Under the pieces are notes generated by a model, which saw only the letters and a program-made list of their open reading frames with translations, ran no database searches and was not told where the DNA came from. This document shows positions 9,642 to 19,316 of a DNA stretch of 64,000 nucleotides, piece by piece. The position numbers were made by a program, and so were the translations under genes. Numbering within the stretch: the stretch's first letter is position 1; the number at the start of each line of letters is the position of its first letter. Origin of the DNA: Bacillota bacterium (GTDB lineage Bacteria > Bacillota > Clostridia > Peptostreptococcales > Anaerovoracaceae); contig JAUNDC010000011.1 of the NCBI GenBank assembly GCA_030526355.1, positions 18,792 to 82,791 of the forward strand. Direction: 5' to 3'.

Positions 9642-10097
9642 TTAATTATATGCCTTTTCCCTCAGCATATCGGCAAAACCTTGCTCAGGAATATCATCTG
9701 CGGCAATATACACCCGGTTTTTATCCTTCGGTGAAACCATCTTGAGCTTTGATTTAGCTTGTCCTTCAATATAATTAACATTATTGGCAGTATATATTTT
9801 AACCTGAAGGTTCTCAATTTCTCCCATCAGTTCATTATTTTCTCTAATAGTCTTATTGATTCCGTAACGAACATTTGCTGAATATGCTGTTATTATTATC
9901 AGCATAATCATAACAATACCTGCAATCAGCACAACAGAAAAAGCAGCCTTCCGTCCATTTCCAAAAGGGACTGCAATCTTTCTCTGTTTTTTTCTTCCTT
10001 CAGCACGAGTTCTTCTTTCCTCCTGCTGAGGTTTCATATCAAAGCCGTATCTTTGATAATCTCTCTGGTATTCATACCATCTTTCAGGTGCTATCAT
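9642..10097 (-). CDS. ftsL: FtsL-like septum initiator protein
   Basis: Small bitopic division protein of 151 residues. A long charged cytoplasmic N-terminus (QQEERRTRAEGRKKQRK) precedes one membrane helix (about residues 52-70, AFSVVLIAGIVMIMLIIIT). An extracytoplasmic segment with heptad-like spacing (NKTIRENNELMGEIENLQVKI) looks like the FtsL/DivIC leucine zipper. FtsL proteins diverge in sequence, so the call rests on topology and on its place between rsmH and the transpeptidase. Confidence 0.8.
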   Translation of the reverse strand: MIAPERWYEYQRDYQRYGFDMKPQQEERRTRAEGRKKQRKIAVPFGNGRKAAFSVVLIAGIVMIMLIIITAYSANVRYGINKTIRENNELMGEIENLQVKIYTANNVNYIEGQAKSKLKMVSPKDKNRVYIAADDIPEQGFADMLREKAYN

Positions 10098-10101
10098 GCC
10101 T

Positions 10102-11040
10102 CTACCTCTTCTTTTCTATAACTCTCAGCTTGGCACTCCTCGATCTGGGGTTTGTCTCAAGCTCTTCATTTCCGGCAATTACAGGCTTGCCGGTCACCTT
10201 CACAACGTCCGAAATTTTCCCACATACGCACACAGGAAATTCCTTTGGGCACGTGCATGGGTCAAGCCTTCTGTTGAATGCTTCTTTTACGATTCTGTCC
10301 TCAAGTGAATGGAAGGTGATTATACATAATCTTCCTCCCGGTGCAAGCACATCACAGAATTCGTCTGCCGCTTTTTCTATCTGATCCAGTTCACCATTAA
10401 CTTCTATTCTAATGGCCTGGAATGTTCTCTTCGCAGGGTGCGGACCGTCTCTTCTGGCTGATGCAGGAATTGCTGCTTTTATTATTTCCACCAGCTGCCC
10501 TGTTGTCTCTATGGGGGCATTCTGTCTTTTCTTTACAATAAAGTCACTTATTCGTGAAGCCCATTTCTCTTCGCCGTATTTCCTGATTATTTCCTGAAGC
10601 TGTTTCCTGTCATATCTGTTGACAACATCGTATGCCGAAAACCCATCATCCCTGTTCATCCTCATATCAAGCGGGGCATCGTGCATATATGAAAACCCTC
10701 TATCCTTATTATCCAGCTGAAATGAAGATACTCCTATATCCAGCAGAGCTCCATCTATTTCGGAGACACCAAGCTCCTCCAGAATATCCTTGATGTTCGC
10801 GTATGTGTTGTGAATAAGCTCTACACGGCACTTGAGCTCACTCAGTCTCTTCCCTGCGGCATTTATCGCATCAATATCTCTGTCTATACCGATGAGCATG
10901 CCGTTCTCGTTTAGCCTGCTCCCTATTCCGAAAGCATGTCCGCCTCCGCCCAGAGTTCCATCCACATAGATTCCATCTGGTTTTATCATGAGGTTATCCA
11001 TGCATTCTTCATATAAAACAGGCACGTGTTTAAAATCCAT
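10102..11040 (-). CDS. rsmH: 16S rRNA m4C1402 methyltransferase RsmH
   Basis: SAM-dependent N4-methylation of C1402 in 16S rRNA (formerly MraW). The N-terminus [13 protein letters not shown] leads into [13 protein letters not shown], the SAM-binding glycine loop. Later motifs [15 protein letters not shown] and [14 protein letters not shown] match the family, as does the C-terminal [14 protein letters not shown]. Length 312 is typical. The start overlaps the end of mraZ by 11 bp, so coupling is likely. Confidence 0.97.
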   Translation of the reverse strand: MDFKHVPVLYEECMDNLMIKPDGIYVDGTLGGGGHAFGIGSRLNENGMLIGIDRDIDAINAAGKRLSELKCRVELIHNTYANIKDILEELGVSEIDGALLDIGVSSFQLDNKDRGFSYMHDAPLDMRMNRDDGFSAYDVVNRYDRKQLQEIIRKYGEEKWASRISDFIVKKRQNAPIETTGQLVEIIKAAIPASARRDGPHPAKRTFQAIRIEVNGELDQIEKAADEFCDVLAPGGRLCIITFHSLEDRIVKEAFNRRLDPCTCPKEFPVCVCGKISDVVKVTGKPVIAGNEELETNPRSRSAKLRVIEKKR

Positions 11041-11470
11041 ATATCTCTAATCCTTCCGCTGCTTCACTGGCATCCATGAGTTCTCCTGTATCCGGATCAA
11101 GCTGCTCCTCCCAGAATTCTCTGCTCCATATTTCTATGGTTTTATTGCTTCCCACCGTGATCAGTTCCTTCTCGATACCTGCATAATCTTTCAGATCCTG
11201 AGGGATTGTAATTCTCCCTTGCTTATCAACATCGCATTCTGCAGCAGAGGAGAAATAGTGACGCTTTACCTTTCTTGCTTTGGGGTTACTGGTAGGTAAG
11301 GCGTCCAGCTTATCCACGAATTTCTGCCATTCTTCACAGGTATAAATGGTCAAACATTCATCAAGTGCCTTGGCGATGATGCACTTTACTCCAAGCTCGT
11401 CTCTGAACTTTGCAGGCACGATTACTCTTGATTTACTGTCTATTGAGTTGTAATACTTGCCTACAAACAT
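11030..11470 (-). CDS. mraZ: MraZ, dcw operon regulator
   Basis: DNA-binding protein of the AbrB/SpoVT-like superfamily, forming a ring and acting on its own operon promoter. It has two tandem half-domains, each with a DxxxR core: [16 protein letters not shown] near the N-terminus and [16 protein letters not shown] in the second half. The start at 11470 ([11 protein letters not shown]) is chosen because GGAGGGG lies just upstream. It is first in the operon and its likely binding repeats flank the promoter at 11499-11542. Confidence 0.95.
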   Translation of the reverse strand: MFVGKYYNSIDSKSRVIVPAKFRDELGVKCIIAKALDECLTIYTCEEWQKFVDKLDALPTSNPKARKVKRHYFSSAAECDVDKQGRITIPQDLKDYAGIEKELITVGSNKTIEIWSREFWEEQLDPDTGELMDASEAAEGLEIYGF

Positions 11471-11498
11471 AGAGTTCCCCTCCATTTTATTTTCCTCT

Positions 11499-11542
11499 AT
11501 TTTACTCCACTTCTAACCATTTTGCAACAAATCCACTCCACT
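11499..11542 (-). promoter_or_regulatory. Promoter of the dcw operon with repeated MraZ-type boxes
   Basis: On the minus strand, -35 TTGCAA (11527-11522), 17 bp, then -10 TAAAAT (11504-11499), about 30 bp before the mraZ start. AGTGGAGT occurs twice, at 11542-11535 and 11511-11504, start-to-start 31 bp or about three helical turns. TGG-containing direct repeats are the known type of MraZ site, so autoregulation is inferred. Confidence 0.7.
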
Positions 11543-11560
11543 ATTAGTGATTTTTGCTCC

Positions 11561-11603
11561 AAAAAAAGAAAATATGAAAACTCAATAATTGAATTTTCAT
11601 ATT
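11561..11603 (-). terminator. Terminator after ychF
   Basis: On the minus strand AATATGAAAA (11603-11594) pairs with TTTTCATATT (11580-11571) across a 13-base loop and is followed by a T-rich run. The stem is AT-rich but perfect over 10 bp. Confidence 0.7.
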
Positions 11604-11664
11604 CTTGAACTATATGTGGTATTGAATTTAAAATCCGGCACAAGATGTCGCCATTTTACATATT

Positions 11665-12756
11665 CTATACGTTAAACAGGAAGTGGATTACATCTCCATC
11701 CTTTACAACATATTCTTTTCCTTCTGATCTGATAAGCCCTTTTTCTTTTGCAGTAGCCAGATTACCGCCGCATTCAATCAGTTTGTCGTAGGCAATTGTC
11801 TCCGCTCTTATAAATCCTCTTTCAAAATCAGTGTGTATTTTCCCTGCTGCGCCCGGAGCCTTGGTTCCTCGCTTTATAGTCCATGCTCTGACCTCAGGCT
11901 CCCCTGCTGTCAGGAATGAAATAAGATCAAGCAGATGATATGATGCCTTCACCAGCTTATCCAGTCCTGATTCGGAAATACCCATCTCCTCAAGGAACAT
12001 TGCCTTCTCGTCATCCTCAAGTTCAGCCATTTCCGCTTCAATCTTGGCACATACTACGATAACATCTGAATTCTCAGTTGCTGCAAACTCCCTTACCCTT
12101 GCAATGTACTCATTATCCTCCGTCACAGCATCATCCTCTGAAACATTTGCTGCATATATTACAGGCTTGTATGAAAGCAGATCCAGACTCTTGACGAATT
12201 CCGCCTCATCATCATCAAGCTCCATAGCCCTCGCAGACTTCCCTTCTGCCAGAAAATCGCTTACTTTTTTCAGAAGATCCAATTCCTTCTGCAGACTCTT
12301 GTCTCCCTTGAGGTTTTTAGTAGTTTTCTGAATTCTCCGCTCCAGAACCTCCATATCGGAAAGTATAAGCTCGGTATTTATCGTTTCAATATCCGATACC
12401 GGGTCTATCTTGCCATCTACATGCACAACATTCGGATCCTCAAAGCACCTCACTACATGCACTATTGCAGCTACCTCTCTGATGTGTCCCAGGAATTTGT
12501 TCCCAAGACCTTCTCCTTTTGATGCACCCTTCACAAGCCCCGCGATATCGTAGAACTCTATTGTAGTATATACAGTTTTTTTCGAATTATACATTTCATG
12601 GAGCACCTTGAGTCTCTCGTCAGGCACAGTTACTACTCCGACATTTGGTTCTATCGTGCAGAACGGATAGTTTGCAGCCTCTGCTCCAGCCTTTGTTATT
12701 GCATTAAAAAGTGTACTTTTGCCTACATTAGGCAACCCTACAATTCCCAGTTTCAT
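11665..12756 (-). CDS. ychF: YchF/OLA1-type ATPase
   Basis: Universal P-loop protein of the Obg branch that binds ATP and associates with ribosomes. The P-loop [15 protein letters not shown] is at the N-terminus. [19 protein letters not shown] is the G3/switch II region, and the C-terminal TGS-like domain ends [17 protein letters not shown]. Length 363 is exactly typical. A good AGGAG site precedes the ATG. It is only 6 bp from lgt, so the two are probably cotranscribed. Confidence 0.97.
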   Translation of the reverse strand: MKLGIVGLPNVGKSTLFNAITKAGAEAANYPFCTIEPNVGVVTVPDERLKVLHEMYNSKKTVYTTIEFYDIAGLVKGASKGEGLGNKFLGHIREVAAIVHVVRCFEDPNVVHVDGKIDPVSDIETINTELILSDMEVLERRIQKTTKNLKGDKSLQKELDLLKKVSDFLAEGKSARAMELDDDEAEFVKSLDLLSYKPVIYAANVSEDDAVTEDNEYIARVREFAATENSDVIVVCAKIEAEMAELEDDEKAMFLEEMGISESGLDKLVKASYHLLDLISFLTAGEPEVRAWTIKRGTKAPGAAGKIHTDFERGFIRAETIAYDKLIECGGNLATAKEKGLIRSEGKEYVVKDGDVIHFLFNV

Positions 12757-12762
12757 AATTTA

Positions 12763-13533
12763 TTATTCTCCTTGCTTTGTAGTTGTTGTTTTAGTATGTT
12801 TCGATTGTTTATAAAGCACAGCATACGCAACTGCGCAAACTATTATTATTGTTATGCTGATGACCTGTGCCTGTTTGAACGGTCCTATCATCAGGCTGTC
12901 TGTACGGAGCCCTTCGACAAAAAACCTTTCTGCTGAATATAGAATTCCATATAAAAGGAACGTCTGACCTTCAAACTTTCTTCTGTTATCAACATATATC
13001 AGGACAAAGAACAGCAACAGACACCATAACGATTCATACAGGAATGTAGGATGAACCTTCTGTCCGTCAACAATTATTGCCCATGGCAGATCGCACGGGC
13101 CTCCATGCGCTTCTGAATTAAAAAAATTGCCCCATCTCCCTATGGACTGTGCGACAGCAACGCACGGTGCTGCCAGATCCATAACATTCAAAGGCCTTAT
13201 TTTCCATATAATGCACAGTATCACAGCAGCCCCGAACCCAAAAATCAGGCCGCCATGTATAGCCAGACCGCCTGCTCTGGTATTGATTATCTTCATTAAA
13301 TCACCGGAATAATATGACCAGTTGAACAGAACATAATACAGCCTTGCGCCTATTATTGCAGCTGGAACACATATTATAACAAAATTAAGCACATTATCAG
13401 ATGTGAGGTCGTGTTTTTCTGCTCTTCTGCAGCAGATAAATGCAGCAAGAATAACACCTGATGTAATCAGTATTGCATACCACATAATATCGATATTAAA
13501 TATAGTAAATGCTACAGGATCAGGTGCACTCAT
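12763..13533 (-). CDS. lgt: Prolipoprotein diacylglyceryl transferase Lgt
   Basis: Integral membrane enzyme that attaches diacylglycerol to the lipobox cysteine of prelipoproteins. Of 256 residues, most lie in hydrophobic segments. Motifs include GARLYYVLFNW, AIHGGLIFGF (HGGL), and IGRWGNFFNSEAHGGP, the Lgt signature. The C-terminus is a basic tail. The neighbouring gene at 13560-14048 encodes a lipoprotein, a natural substrate. Confidence 0.96.
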   Translation of the reverse strand: MSAPDPVAFTIFNIDIMWYAILITSGVILAAFICCRRAEKHDLTSDNVLNFVIICVPAAIIGARLYYVLFNWSYYSGDLMKIINTRAGGLAIHGGLIFGFGAAVILCIIWKIRPLNVMDLAAPCVAVAQSIGRWGNFFNSEAHGGPCDLPWAIIVDGQKVHPTFLYESLWCLLLFFVLIYVDNRRKFEGQTFLLYGILYSAERFFVEGLRTDSLMIGPFKQAQVISITIIIVCAVAYAVLYKQSKHTKTTTTKQGE

Positions 13534-13559
13534 GTAATTTCCTTTCTGCCGTTCTGAAT

Positions 13560-14048
13560 TTATTCTTCTGTAATTACATCCTCCGGTTCAGTTGCCATAA
13601 TAAGCTCAGCCGAATCCCCCATCAGATATACAGTATAAAGTTCTTTTTCATCATCAGCCTGATTTTCAATAAAATCATCAGCGGTAACCACTTCCTGCTC
13701 GCCATCTTCTTCACAGACTATTCTGGCGTCAAACCCCAACGACACATCCTTGGCAAGATTTGTATCCGCTATGTAGTAACCCTCATCATAATCCGAATTA
13801 GGAACAACCTCCTGCTCGGAGATATGAACCATATAAGTGTCACCGTCCTTGCTGATATCCACATAGCCAAGCATTGTCTCCGCCCCGTCTGTAATAAGCT
13901 GCTCTGCATATTCACCATGCAGGTAATCACTTGTGATTTCAGGTTCGTCAATCGTATTTCCCGATTTATCACCGCAGCTGGTCAAAGACATAACAAAAAA
14001 CATAGATGAAATAAGTACAAAGATGATAGTTTTATTAAGTTTTTTCAT
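13560..14048 (-). CDS. Small lipoprotein of unknown function
   Basis: The 162-residue product starts MKKLNKTIIFVLISSMFFVM followed by SLTSC, a lipoprotein signal with a lipobox ending in Cys. The mature part is acidic, beginning GDKSGNTIDEPEITSDYLHG, and has no recognised domain. An AGGAG site precedes the ATG. It lies just upstream of lgt on the same strand, 26 bp away. A surface-anchored role is all the sequence supports. Confidence 0.75.
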   Translation of the reverse strand: MKKLNKTIIFVLISSMFFVMSLTSCGDKSGNTIDEPEITSDYLHGEYAEQLITDGAETMLGYVDISKDGDTYMVHISEQEVVPNSDYDEGYYIADTNLAKDVSLGFDARIVCEEDGEQEVVTADDFIENQADDEKELYTVYLMGDSAELIMATEPEDVITEE

Positions 14049-14179
14049 TTTATTCTCCTGTGAATTACCCCAAAAGCAATGTTAAACAGTAAATCATATA
14101 CAGTTATATTACCCCTTTAAAGCGCGATATTCAAGCAAATTTAAAAAAATATAATATATTTGAAATAAAATATTAATAA

Positions 14180-14210
14180 TTGTGTATTTCTGTCTCAGCT
14201 CTGTTAAAAT
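14180..14210 (+). promoter_or_regulatory. Promoter abutting sfsA, consistent with a leaderless start
   Basis: A -10 TAAAAT lies at 14205-14210 with a weak -35 TTGTGT at 14180-14185 (19 bp gap). The sfsA ATG is only 7 bases after the -10, where transcription would begin, and no ribosome site precedes it. Confidence 0.45.
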
Positions 14211-14216
14211 ACATGT

Positions 14217-14930
14217 ATGAAATACTGTAATATATGTGAAGGAAAATTTATAGAACGCCCCAACAGATTTGTGGCGTATGCAGAAATAAATGGTAAAACC
14301 GAAAAGGTTCATGTCAAAAATACAGGACGATGCAGAGAGCTTCTTATGCCTGGTGTGAAAATTTATCTTGAAGATTTTTCCTGCTGTATGGGCAACAGAA
14401 AGCTAAAATACTCTCTTATTGCCGTTGAGAAGGACACCCCTGCTGGGAAACTCCTCATAAACATGGATTCACAGTCTCCCAACAAAGTCGTCAAAGAGGC
14501 TCTTCTCAGCGGAAAGCTTATTCCGTGCGGTCTTAAGGATGCTGATTATGTAAAAGCGGAACACAGCTTTGGAAACTCCCGTATTGACTTTTATGTCCGT
14601 GACAGTGAAGGTCGCGAAGCACTTATTGAAGTTAAGGGAGTCACGCTGGAAAACCGTGGAACCGCCCGCTTCCCCGATGCCCCTACAGAACGAGGCATAA
14701 AGCATATAAACGAGCTTATTAAAGCTGCCGATGAAGGCTTTCATGCAGGCATCATTTTCGTCATACAAATGAAAGGCTCGGTGCTTTTTACTCCAAATTA
14801 TGCAACACACCCTGAATTCGGCGATGCACTTAAAACCGCCTCCAAATCGGGAGTTCATATCCTTGCCTATGACTGTATCACAGACAAGGATACTATTGAG
14901 CTTGATCAACCGGTTAATATCCGGTTATGA
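14217..14930 (+). CDS. sfsA: SfsA family protein (DNA/RNA-binding, nuclease-like)
   Basis: Member of the SfsA family, first named as a sugar fermentation stimulation protein and structurally related to PD-(D/E)XK nucleases. The N-terminal OB-like part has RFVAYAEING and HVKNTGRCRELL, a family hallmark. The C-terminal nuclease-like part has NSRIDFYV, EALIEVKGVTLE (the E-V-K motif) and RFPDAPTERGIKHINEL. Length 237 is normal. No ribosome site precedes the ATG and the -10 box is 7 bases upstream. It converges on the adhesin gene, with stops 10 bp apart. Confidence 0.92.
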   Translation: MKYCNICEGKFIERPNRFVAYAEINGKTEKVHVKNTGRCRELLMPGVKIYLEDFSCCMGNRKLKYSLIAVEKDTPAGKLLINMDSQSPNKVVKEALLSGKLIPCGLKDADYVKAEHSFGNSRIDFYVRDSEGREALIEVKGVTLENRGTARFPDAPTERGIKHINELIKAADEGFHAGIIFVIQMKGSVLFTPNYATHPEFGDALKTASKSGVHILAYDCITDKDTIELDQPVNIRL

Positions 14931-14940
14931 AATAGATATA

Positions 14941-17900
14941 TCAATCAAAACCAAAAGCTCCATCAGACTGTACTGTACAGAACCCGCTTGTACCTGCAGC
15001 CAGCGAACGTGTCCAGTATATATACCCTCTGGATAACGCGATTTCTGAGTTCTGCAGTCCATCCGGCACTATTCCGTTAAACAACGTATACTTTGTTCCT
15101 TCGCCATAAAGGGATTTTAATATTCCGTATTCAGGATTATCTACAGCAGTCATATCCGTATCAAAGCCATAAACACCTGCAAGCTCTACCTGTGACGGCA
15201 GCGCGAGTTTATCCCAGGTTGATACAATGCTGTAATTTCCTGATGCTGTCTTGGAACCGCTCAAGTGCCGTACTTCCTTAAGATTGTCTTTCAGCTGCTT
15301 ATCTGTAATATTATTATCTATTTCGGAATTCAGCTCCGCTCTCAGCTCTGAAGCCTCCCATCCCCCAATATTGGTATCCAGTTCATTCAATGCAGCCACT
15401 CCTGCAGGCTCATATGTCATAAACGATATACCCGTCTTATTTCCCGATTTATCAATATCCATACCGAAACCTGTCATCATGGCATGTATGTTTTTACCAT
15501 CATATACAAAAGCTTTTGTATGCTCGTATGAGCTCAATACACCATCTGCCAGATCTCTGTTTACAGCATCAAAGCATTCTCCCAGAATCACGGCTGCATT
15601 CCCGCTTTCAGAAATCTCCGCAATCTCGCTCCAGGAATATTCACTGAGATGACGCATATCCCACCTGGCATATAAAATAGTTTCCCCCATGATTTTAGTA
15701 TTTTTCACATCGAAAGCCTTTGTCAGGGCTTCATCGGAATACCAGCCCGAAAAATTATTGTACTTTTTTTCAGGAATATATTTTGATGAATCATTAGTCG
15801 ATTCCTGCAGCGTATCGTACTTCCATACCAGCATGTCACTCAACAGGCTGCCTCCATTCGTTACGAATCTGACAGTAACCCTCTCCGCAGCCGCAACCTG
15901 TATTTCAACAATGTCCGCATGAGTAATCCCGTCTTCCGTATAAGCAACCGATATAGTATAATAACCAGCCACCTTCGGTGTTCTGGTGAATTCATTACCA
16001 TCCACATCAGTCACAGTATATTCCCCGGCTTCAAGTTCCCTTTCGGTTCCATCATCATACACTGCATACACCTTGATATACCTGCCGAAATTATCTGCAG
16101 GCATATTACCTTCCAGTACCTTACCATCATACTCAGCTGCAAGTGCTGTATACTTTTTAGCACTTTTTACTATATTTGTCACAGAAGATGAATCCGAATA
16201 ATCACGCCAGTCGGTTTTCCTGTTAACAAAAACGGCAGCACCGAACACATTTTCATTGCGCAGATTGAATTCAACAGTTTCTCCATTAATTCTGCCCCCA
16301 ACTATACTGTTTTTCTCTATTCTTTCAAACTCATACCTTATAACATTCTCTTCGGATAAAACATATATTCCTGCCGGTATATCCGAGAATGTTGCGGATA
16401 TACTGACGTAACCATCATCATCTGTATGCGCTGCGATGTACTCCTTCGAAAACGTCACACTCCTATGGTATTCTCTTTTTGTGCCGCCGACATCGGTTCC
16501 CGCTAGCTTAAAAGTAAATACAGGCGTACCATGATCATAATATATGTCATCGGCAGCCAGTTTTTTGGTTGCAATTACACTTGTGTCAAGCATTCTGTCT
16601 GCTGCTTTGATATTCTGCAGCCTGCCTCCGGTGAGAGCATTAACTGTAAAACGCACTTTTTCATCACTAAGAGCATACCCTGCCGGGGCTTCCTTTTCCA
16701 TAAAATAATAGCTTCCCCATTCAAGATTTCTCACTATTATTTTACCTTTACCGTCTTCCCTTCCGTCACCATCATTATCCGCTCCGGTTATTAGATTTTC
16801 TTTTACCATAGAACCATCGTTTCTGTAAAGGGTGTACACTGCCTGATGTTCGATTATATTGTTATCCATGTCGGTCTTGCAGAGTTCCACTGAACCCTTC
16901 TTTCTTTCATTAATCACGTGTATTTCATGATCTGTAACACATATATCCTGATCAGAATCATATCCGATTTCTACCCGCCTGATATCCGCTGACAGCTTAT
17001 ACCCTCTGGGAGCTCTGGTTTCTTTAATATAATAGGTTGCCCATGGCAATCCTTCAAACAGGATATAACCTCTCTTGTCAGTAAGCGCCACAAGCTCGTT
17101 TCCATCTTTATCCCTGGCTGTTTCAGTGCATTTTTCATCCGTAAAAAGTGTAAACTCTGAATCCTCCACAGGATTCTCATTATCATCATACTTATTGATA
17201 AAAACAGAACCATATTTCTGTCTGTTTGTATCTTTTACCATTGCTGACCCATTATTACTATCGTCCAGTCTGAATTCCAGTGAAGCCCTCTCGTTTTCAT
17301 CATCATATCCACCGGGAACTCCTGTTTCATAGAATCTGTATACCCCAGGTGTGACATCATATATATCCAGTCTTCCCTCACTGTCTGTCGTATATGAGCC
17401 TACCAGAGATTCAGTATCATTCATAAGAAGATAGAGCTCATATTGTGCACCTTTAACAGGATTGTCAGTAATCGTCCCATCTGCCAGCACCTCAGTCTTA
17501 ATAAGGTGGATGCTGTATGGTTTGTTTCTGAATAGGATTTCTCCATCAGATATAATGCTGCCGTCGATATAAACGCCTCCAGCCTTCACCGTGAATCGTT
17601 TCGCAGGCTTGTCGTATCCTTCCAGATTATGCTGATTTATATATTTCCTGCTGTCAAACCCTGTCTCTTCTGCAACATATTCCCCCGGAGGAAGCCTTCC
17701 TGCATCAAAATACCCGTTTATATCTGTTGTTCCTGTCACAGATACAGCCTTATTCTCATACTCCGTGCCTGGATATACGGTTCCGGTTATTGTGAATTCC
17801 AGACCCTCTATCCTGCCGTCCTCCGATACCTTCTTTATTTTAACTGGATAATTTACTGCCCTATTTCTGAAAACAAATGCCAGATTATCTGTCGCGCCCG

Positions 17901-19290
17901 GTTGAAGTGTTTTTACCTGCGGCTCAGGCTGTATATATCTGGATAACTGAGCTTTTGTCATTTTCTCCTCAACTTTATATACTCCTGACTTCACATTTTT
18001 AAAGGTAAGCCTTCCTGATTTATCTGTCAATCCGGTATACAATTCTCCGGTATCCATATTTGTTACGGTAAATTCCCAACCTTCTACAGGACCGCCGTCA
18101 TCAGTCTCCTTTAAAATAACAAGCTCCGGATCTCCTGGAATTCTTTCATTTATATATTTGTTTCCTGAAATATCAAGCCGATTGCTACCTGCTCCGATAA
18201 CTATTTCTCCTGATCTGGAGACCTGCTTATACCCCTGAGAAAGCTGATTTGCAGTCAGATTTTCTGTCAATGTATACGTACCCAGCAGAATACTATCAAT
18301 CTTCACGTTACCATTTGCATCGGACACTCCAGTATATTTCACTTCAGGGCAGTTTCTGCATGTCAATGTGAAACTGAAGCCCTGTACTGTGCTACCCTTA
18401 GAAGAATTTTCCGTCAGCACCTTTGTAAAATTAAGACTCCCATATTCAGGCTCGTCCTTTACAGTAACAACCTTACTTTTTCCCGGTGCTATTGAAACTG
18501 AATACCATGAATTGCTGAGCTTGTAACACCCGTTTGTTCTTACTTCCTTCACATAATATGTCTTTGCTTCCATTCCGTCAGGAGAAAGCTTTATCGTATT
18601 AGTGGAGCCTCCTTCGGTACAGGTCAAGGTTCCGAAGCACTTCCCGTTGGTACTTTTAGCAGCATACACCTTATATTGTATTCCTTTAAAAGTATATGCT
18701 CCGGTTTTAATAACATTATTCTCCGAAGATTTCTTGGTAAGCTTCATTGTACCGTCAGGAGCATAATACCACGCTATAAATTCCTGTGATCCATCCGTTG
18801 GATTGCAATCGTATGCAACGAAATTATCCGGTATTCCATGCTCCTTCGCATAAGCTTCGGCTGTCTTTATCATACTCTTAGATTTCGCTGCGCTCTGATG
18901 ATATGCAGTCTTATATGTCGCATAATGAAATGCTCTGGCAAGATCACATCCATTGGCTCCCTTTGTCCATCCTTTTTTATAACCATAGTAATATGCCATC
19001 ATATATCTGCTGTCAGTTTTTTTCAGTTTTTTTACAGTTGCCTTTCCACTTGATGATGACATCGGGCCGCCATTTCTGCATAACCCGGTCAGCTTATGTC
19101 CACCCTTTGAAAGACTGAACTTTGACGTTATATCACCATCTCCTTTTATAAAGCTTCGAGTGAAGCTATATGCTTCCGCACCATCCACTTCTGCATTTAT
19201 ATGTAAAAACGCAGCTGTCACTGCAAATATAAAGACGGCAGCTGCCGCAGCAGCTGCAATCTTAAATATGCGGTTGTTCGTTCTAAGCAT
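14941..19290 (-). CDS. Large secreted SpaA-repeat adhesin with possible thioester domain and DUF6273-like tail
   Basis: A 1449-residue exported protein. An N-terminal hydrophobic signal (about 9-32) leads to a region with GLCRNGG (Cys71), YYYGYKKGW and GSQEFIAWYY (Gln169), arranged like Cys-Gln thioester adhesin domains but lacking the usual TQxA block. From about 280 to 900 there are six SpaA/Cna-B-like modules, each with a Lys-containing first strand and a late VEE, KET or MEKE acid (VYKVEEKM, YYIKETRAP, YYFMEKEAP). A FctA-like module (about 905-1010), an Ig-like module, one InlB-type repeat ending ILYARWD and a DUF6273-like domain (GGWEASELRAELN, YIYWTRS) follow. No LPXTG motif or C-terminal membrane anchor is present. 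The last domain stops where homologues usually continue to a GVRP motif. GGAGG precedes the ATG. It is last in the surface operon. Confidence 0.85.
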   Translation of the reverse strand: MLRTNNRIFKIAAAAAAAVFIFAVTAAFLHINAEVDGAEAYSFTRSFIKGDGDITSKFSLSKGGHKLTGLCRNGGPMSSSSGKATVKKLKKTDSRYMMAYYYGYKKGWTKGANGCDLARAFHYATYKTAYHQSAAKSKSMIKTAEAYAKEHGIPDNFVAYDCNPTDGSQEFIAWYYAPDGTMKLTKKSSENNVIKTGAYTFKGIQYKVYAAKSTNGKCFGTLTCTEGGSTNTIKLSPDGMEAKTYYVKEVRTNGCYKLSNSWYSVSIAPGKSKVVTVKDEPEYGSLNFTKVLTENSSKGSTVQGFSFTLTCRNCPEVKYTGVSDANGNVKIDSILLGTYTLTENLTANQLSQGYKQVSRSGEIVIGAGSNRLDISGNKYINERIPGDPELVILKETDDGGPVEGWEFTVTNMDTGELYTGLTDKSGRLTFKNVKSGVYKVEEKMTKAQLSRYIQPEPQVKTLQPGATDNLAFVFRNRAVNYPVKIKKVSEDGRIEGLEFTITGTVYPGTEYENKAVSVTGTTDINGYFDAGRLPPGEYVAEETGFDSRKYINQHNLEGYDKPAKRFTVKAGGVYIDGSIISDGEILFRNKPYSIHLIKTEVLADGTITDNPVKGAQYELYLLMNDTESLVGSYTTDSEGRLDIYDVTPGVYRFYETGVPGGYDDENERASLEFRLDDSNNGSAMVKDTNRQKYGSVFINKYDDNENPVEDSEFTLFTDEKCTETARDKDGNELVALTDKRGYILFEGLPWATYYIKETRAPRGYKLSADIRRVEIGYDSDQDICVTDHEIHVINERKKGSVELCKTDMDNNIIEHQAVYTLYRNDGSMVKENLITGADNDGDGREDGKGKIIVRNLEWGSYYFMEKEAPAGYALSDEKVRFTVNALTGGRLQNIKAADRMLDTSVIATKKLAADDIYYDHGTPVFTFKLAGTDVGGTKREYHRSVTFSKEYIAAHTDDDGYVSISATFSDIPAGIYVLSEENVIRYEFERIEKNSIVGGRINGETVEFNLRNENVFGAAVFVNRKTDWRDYSDSSSVTNIVKSAKKYTALAAEYDGKVLEGNMPADNFGRYIKVYAVYDDGTERELEAGEYTVTDVDGNEFTRTPKVAGYYTISVAYTEDGITHADIVEIQVAAAERVTVRFVTNGGSLLSDMLVWKYDTLQESTNDSSKYIPEKKYNNFSGWYSDEALTKAFDVKNTKIMGETILYARWDMRHLSEYSWSEIAEISESGNAAVILGECFDAVNRDLADGVLSSYEHTKAFVYDGKNIHAMMTGFGMDIDKSGNKTGISFMTYEPAGVAALNELDTNIGGWEASELRAELNSEIDNNITDKQLKDNLKEVRHLSGSKTASGNYSIVSTWDKLALPSQVELAGVYGFDTDMTAVDNPEYGILKSLYGEGTKYTLFNGIVPDGLQNSEIALSRGYIYWTRSLAAGTSGFCTVQSDGAFGFD

Positions 19291-19316
19291 TTTTTATACC
19301 TCCGGTCACCTGACTG

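Noticed and set aside
14941..19290. Sortase-anchored LPXTG surface protein
   Set aside because: No LPXTG-like motif, C-terminal hydrophobic helix or basic tail is present.
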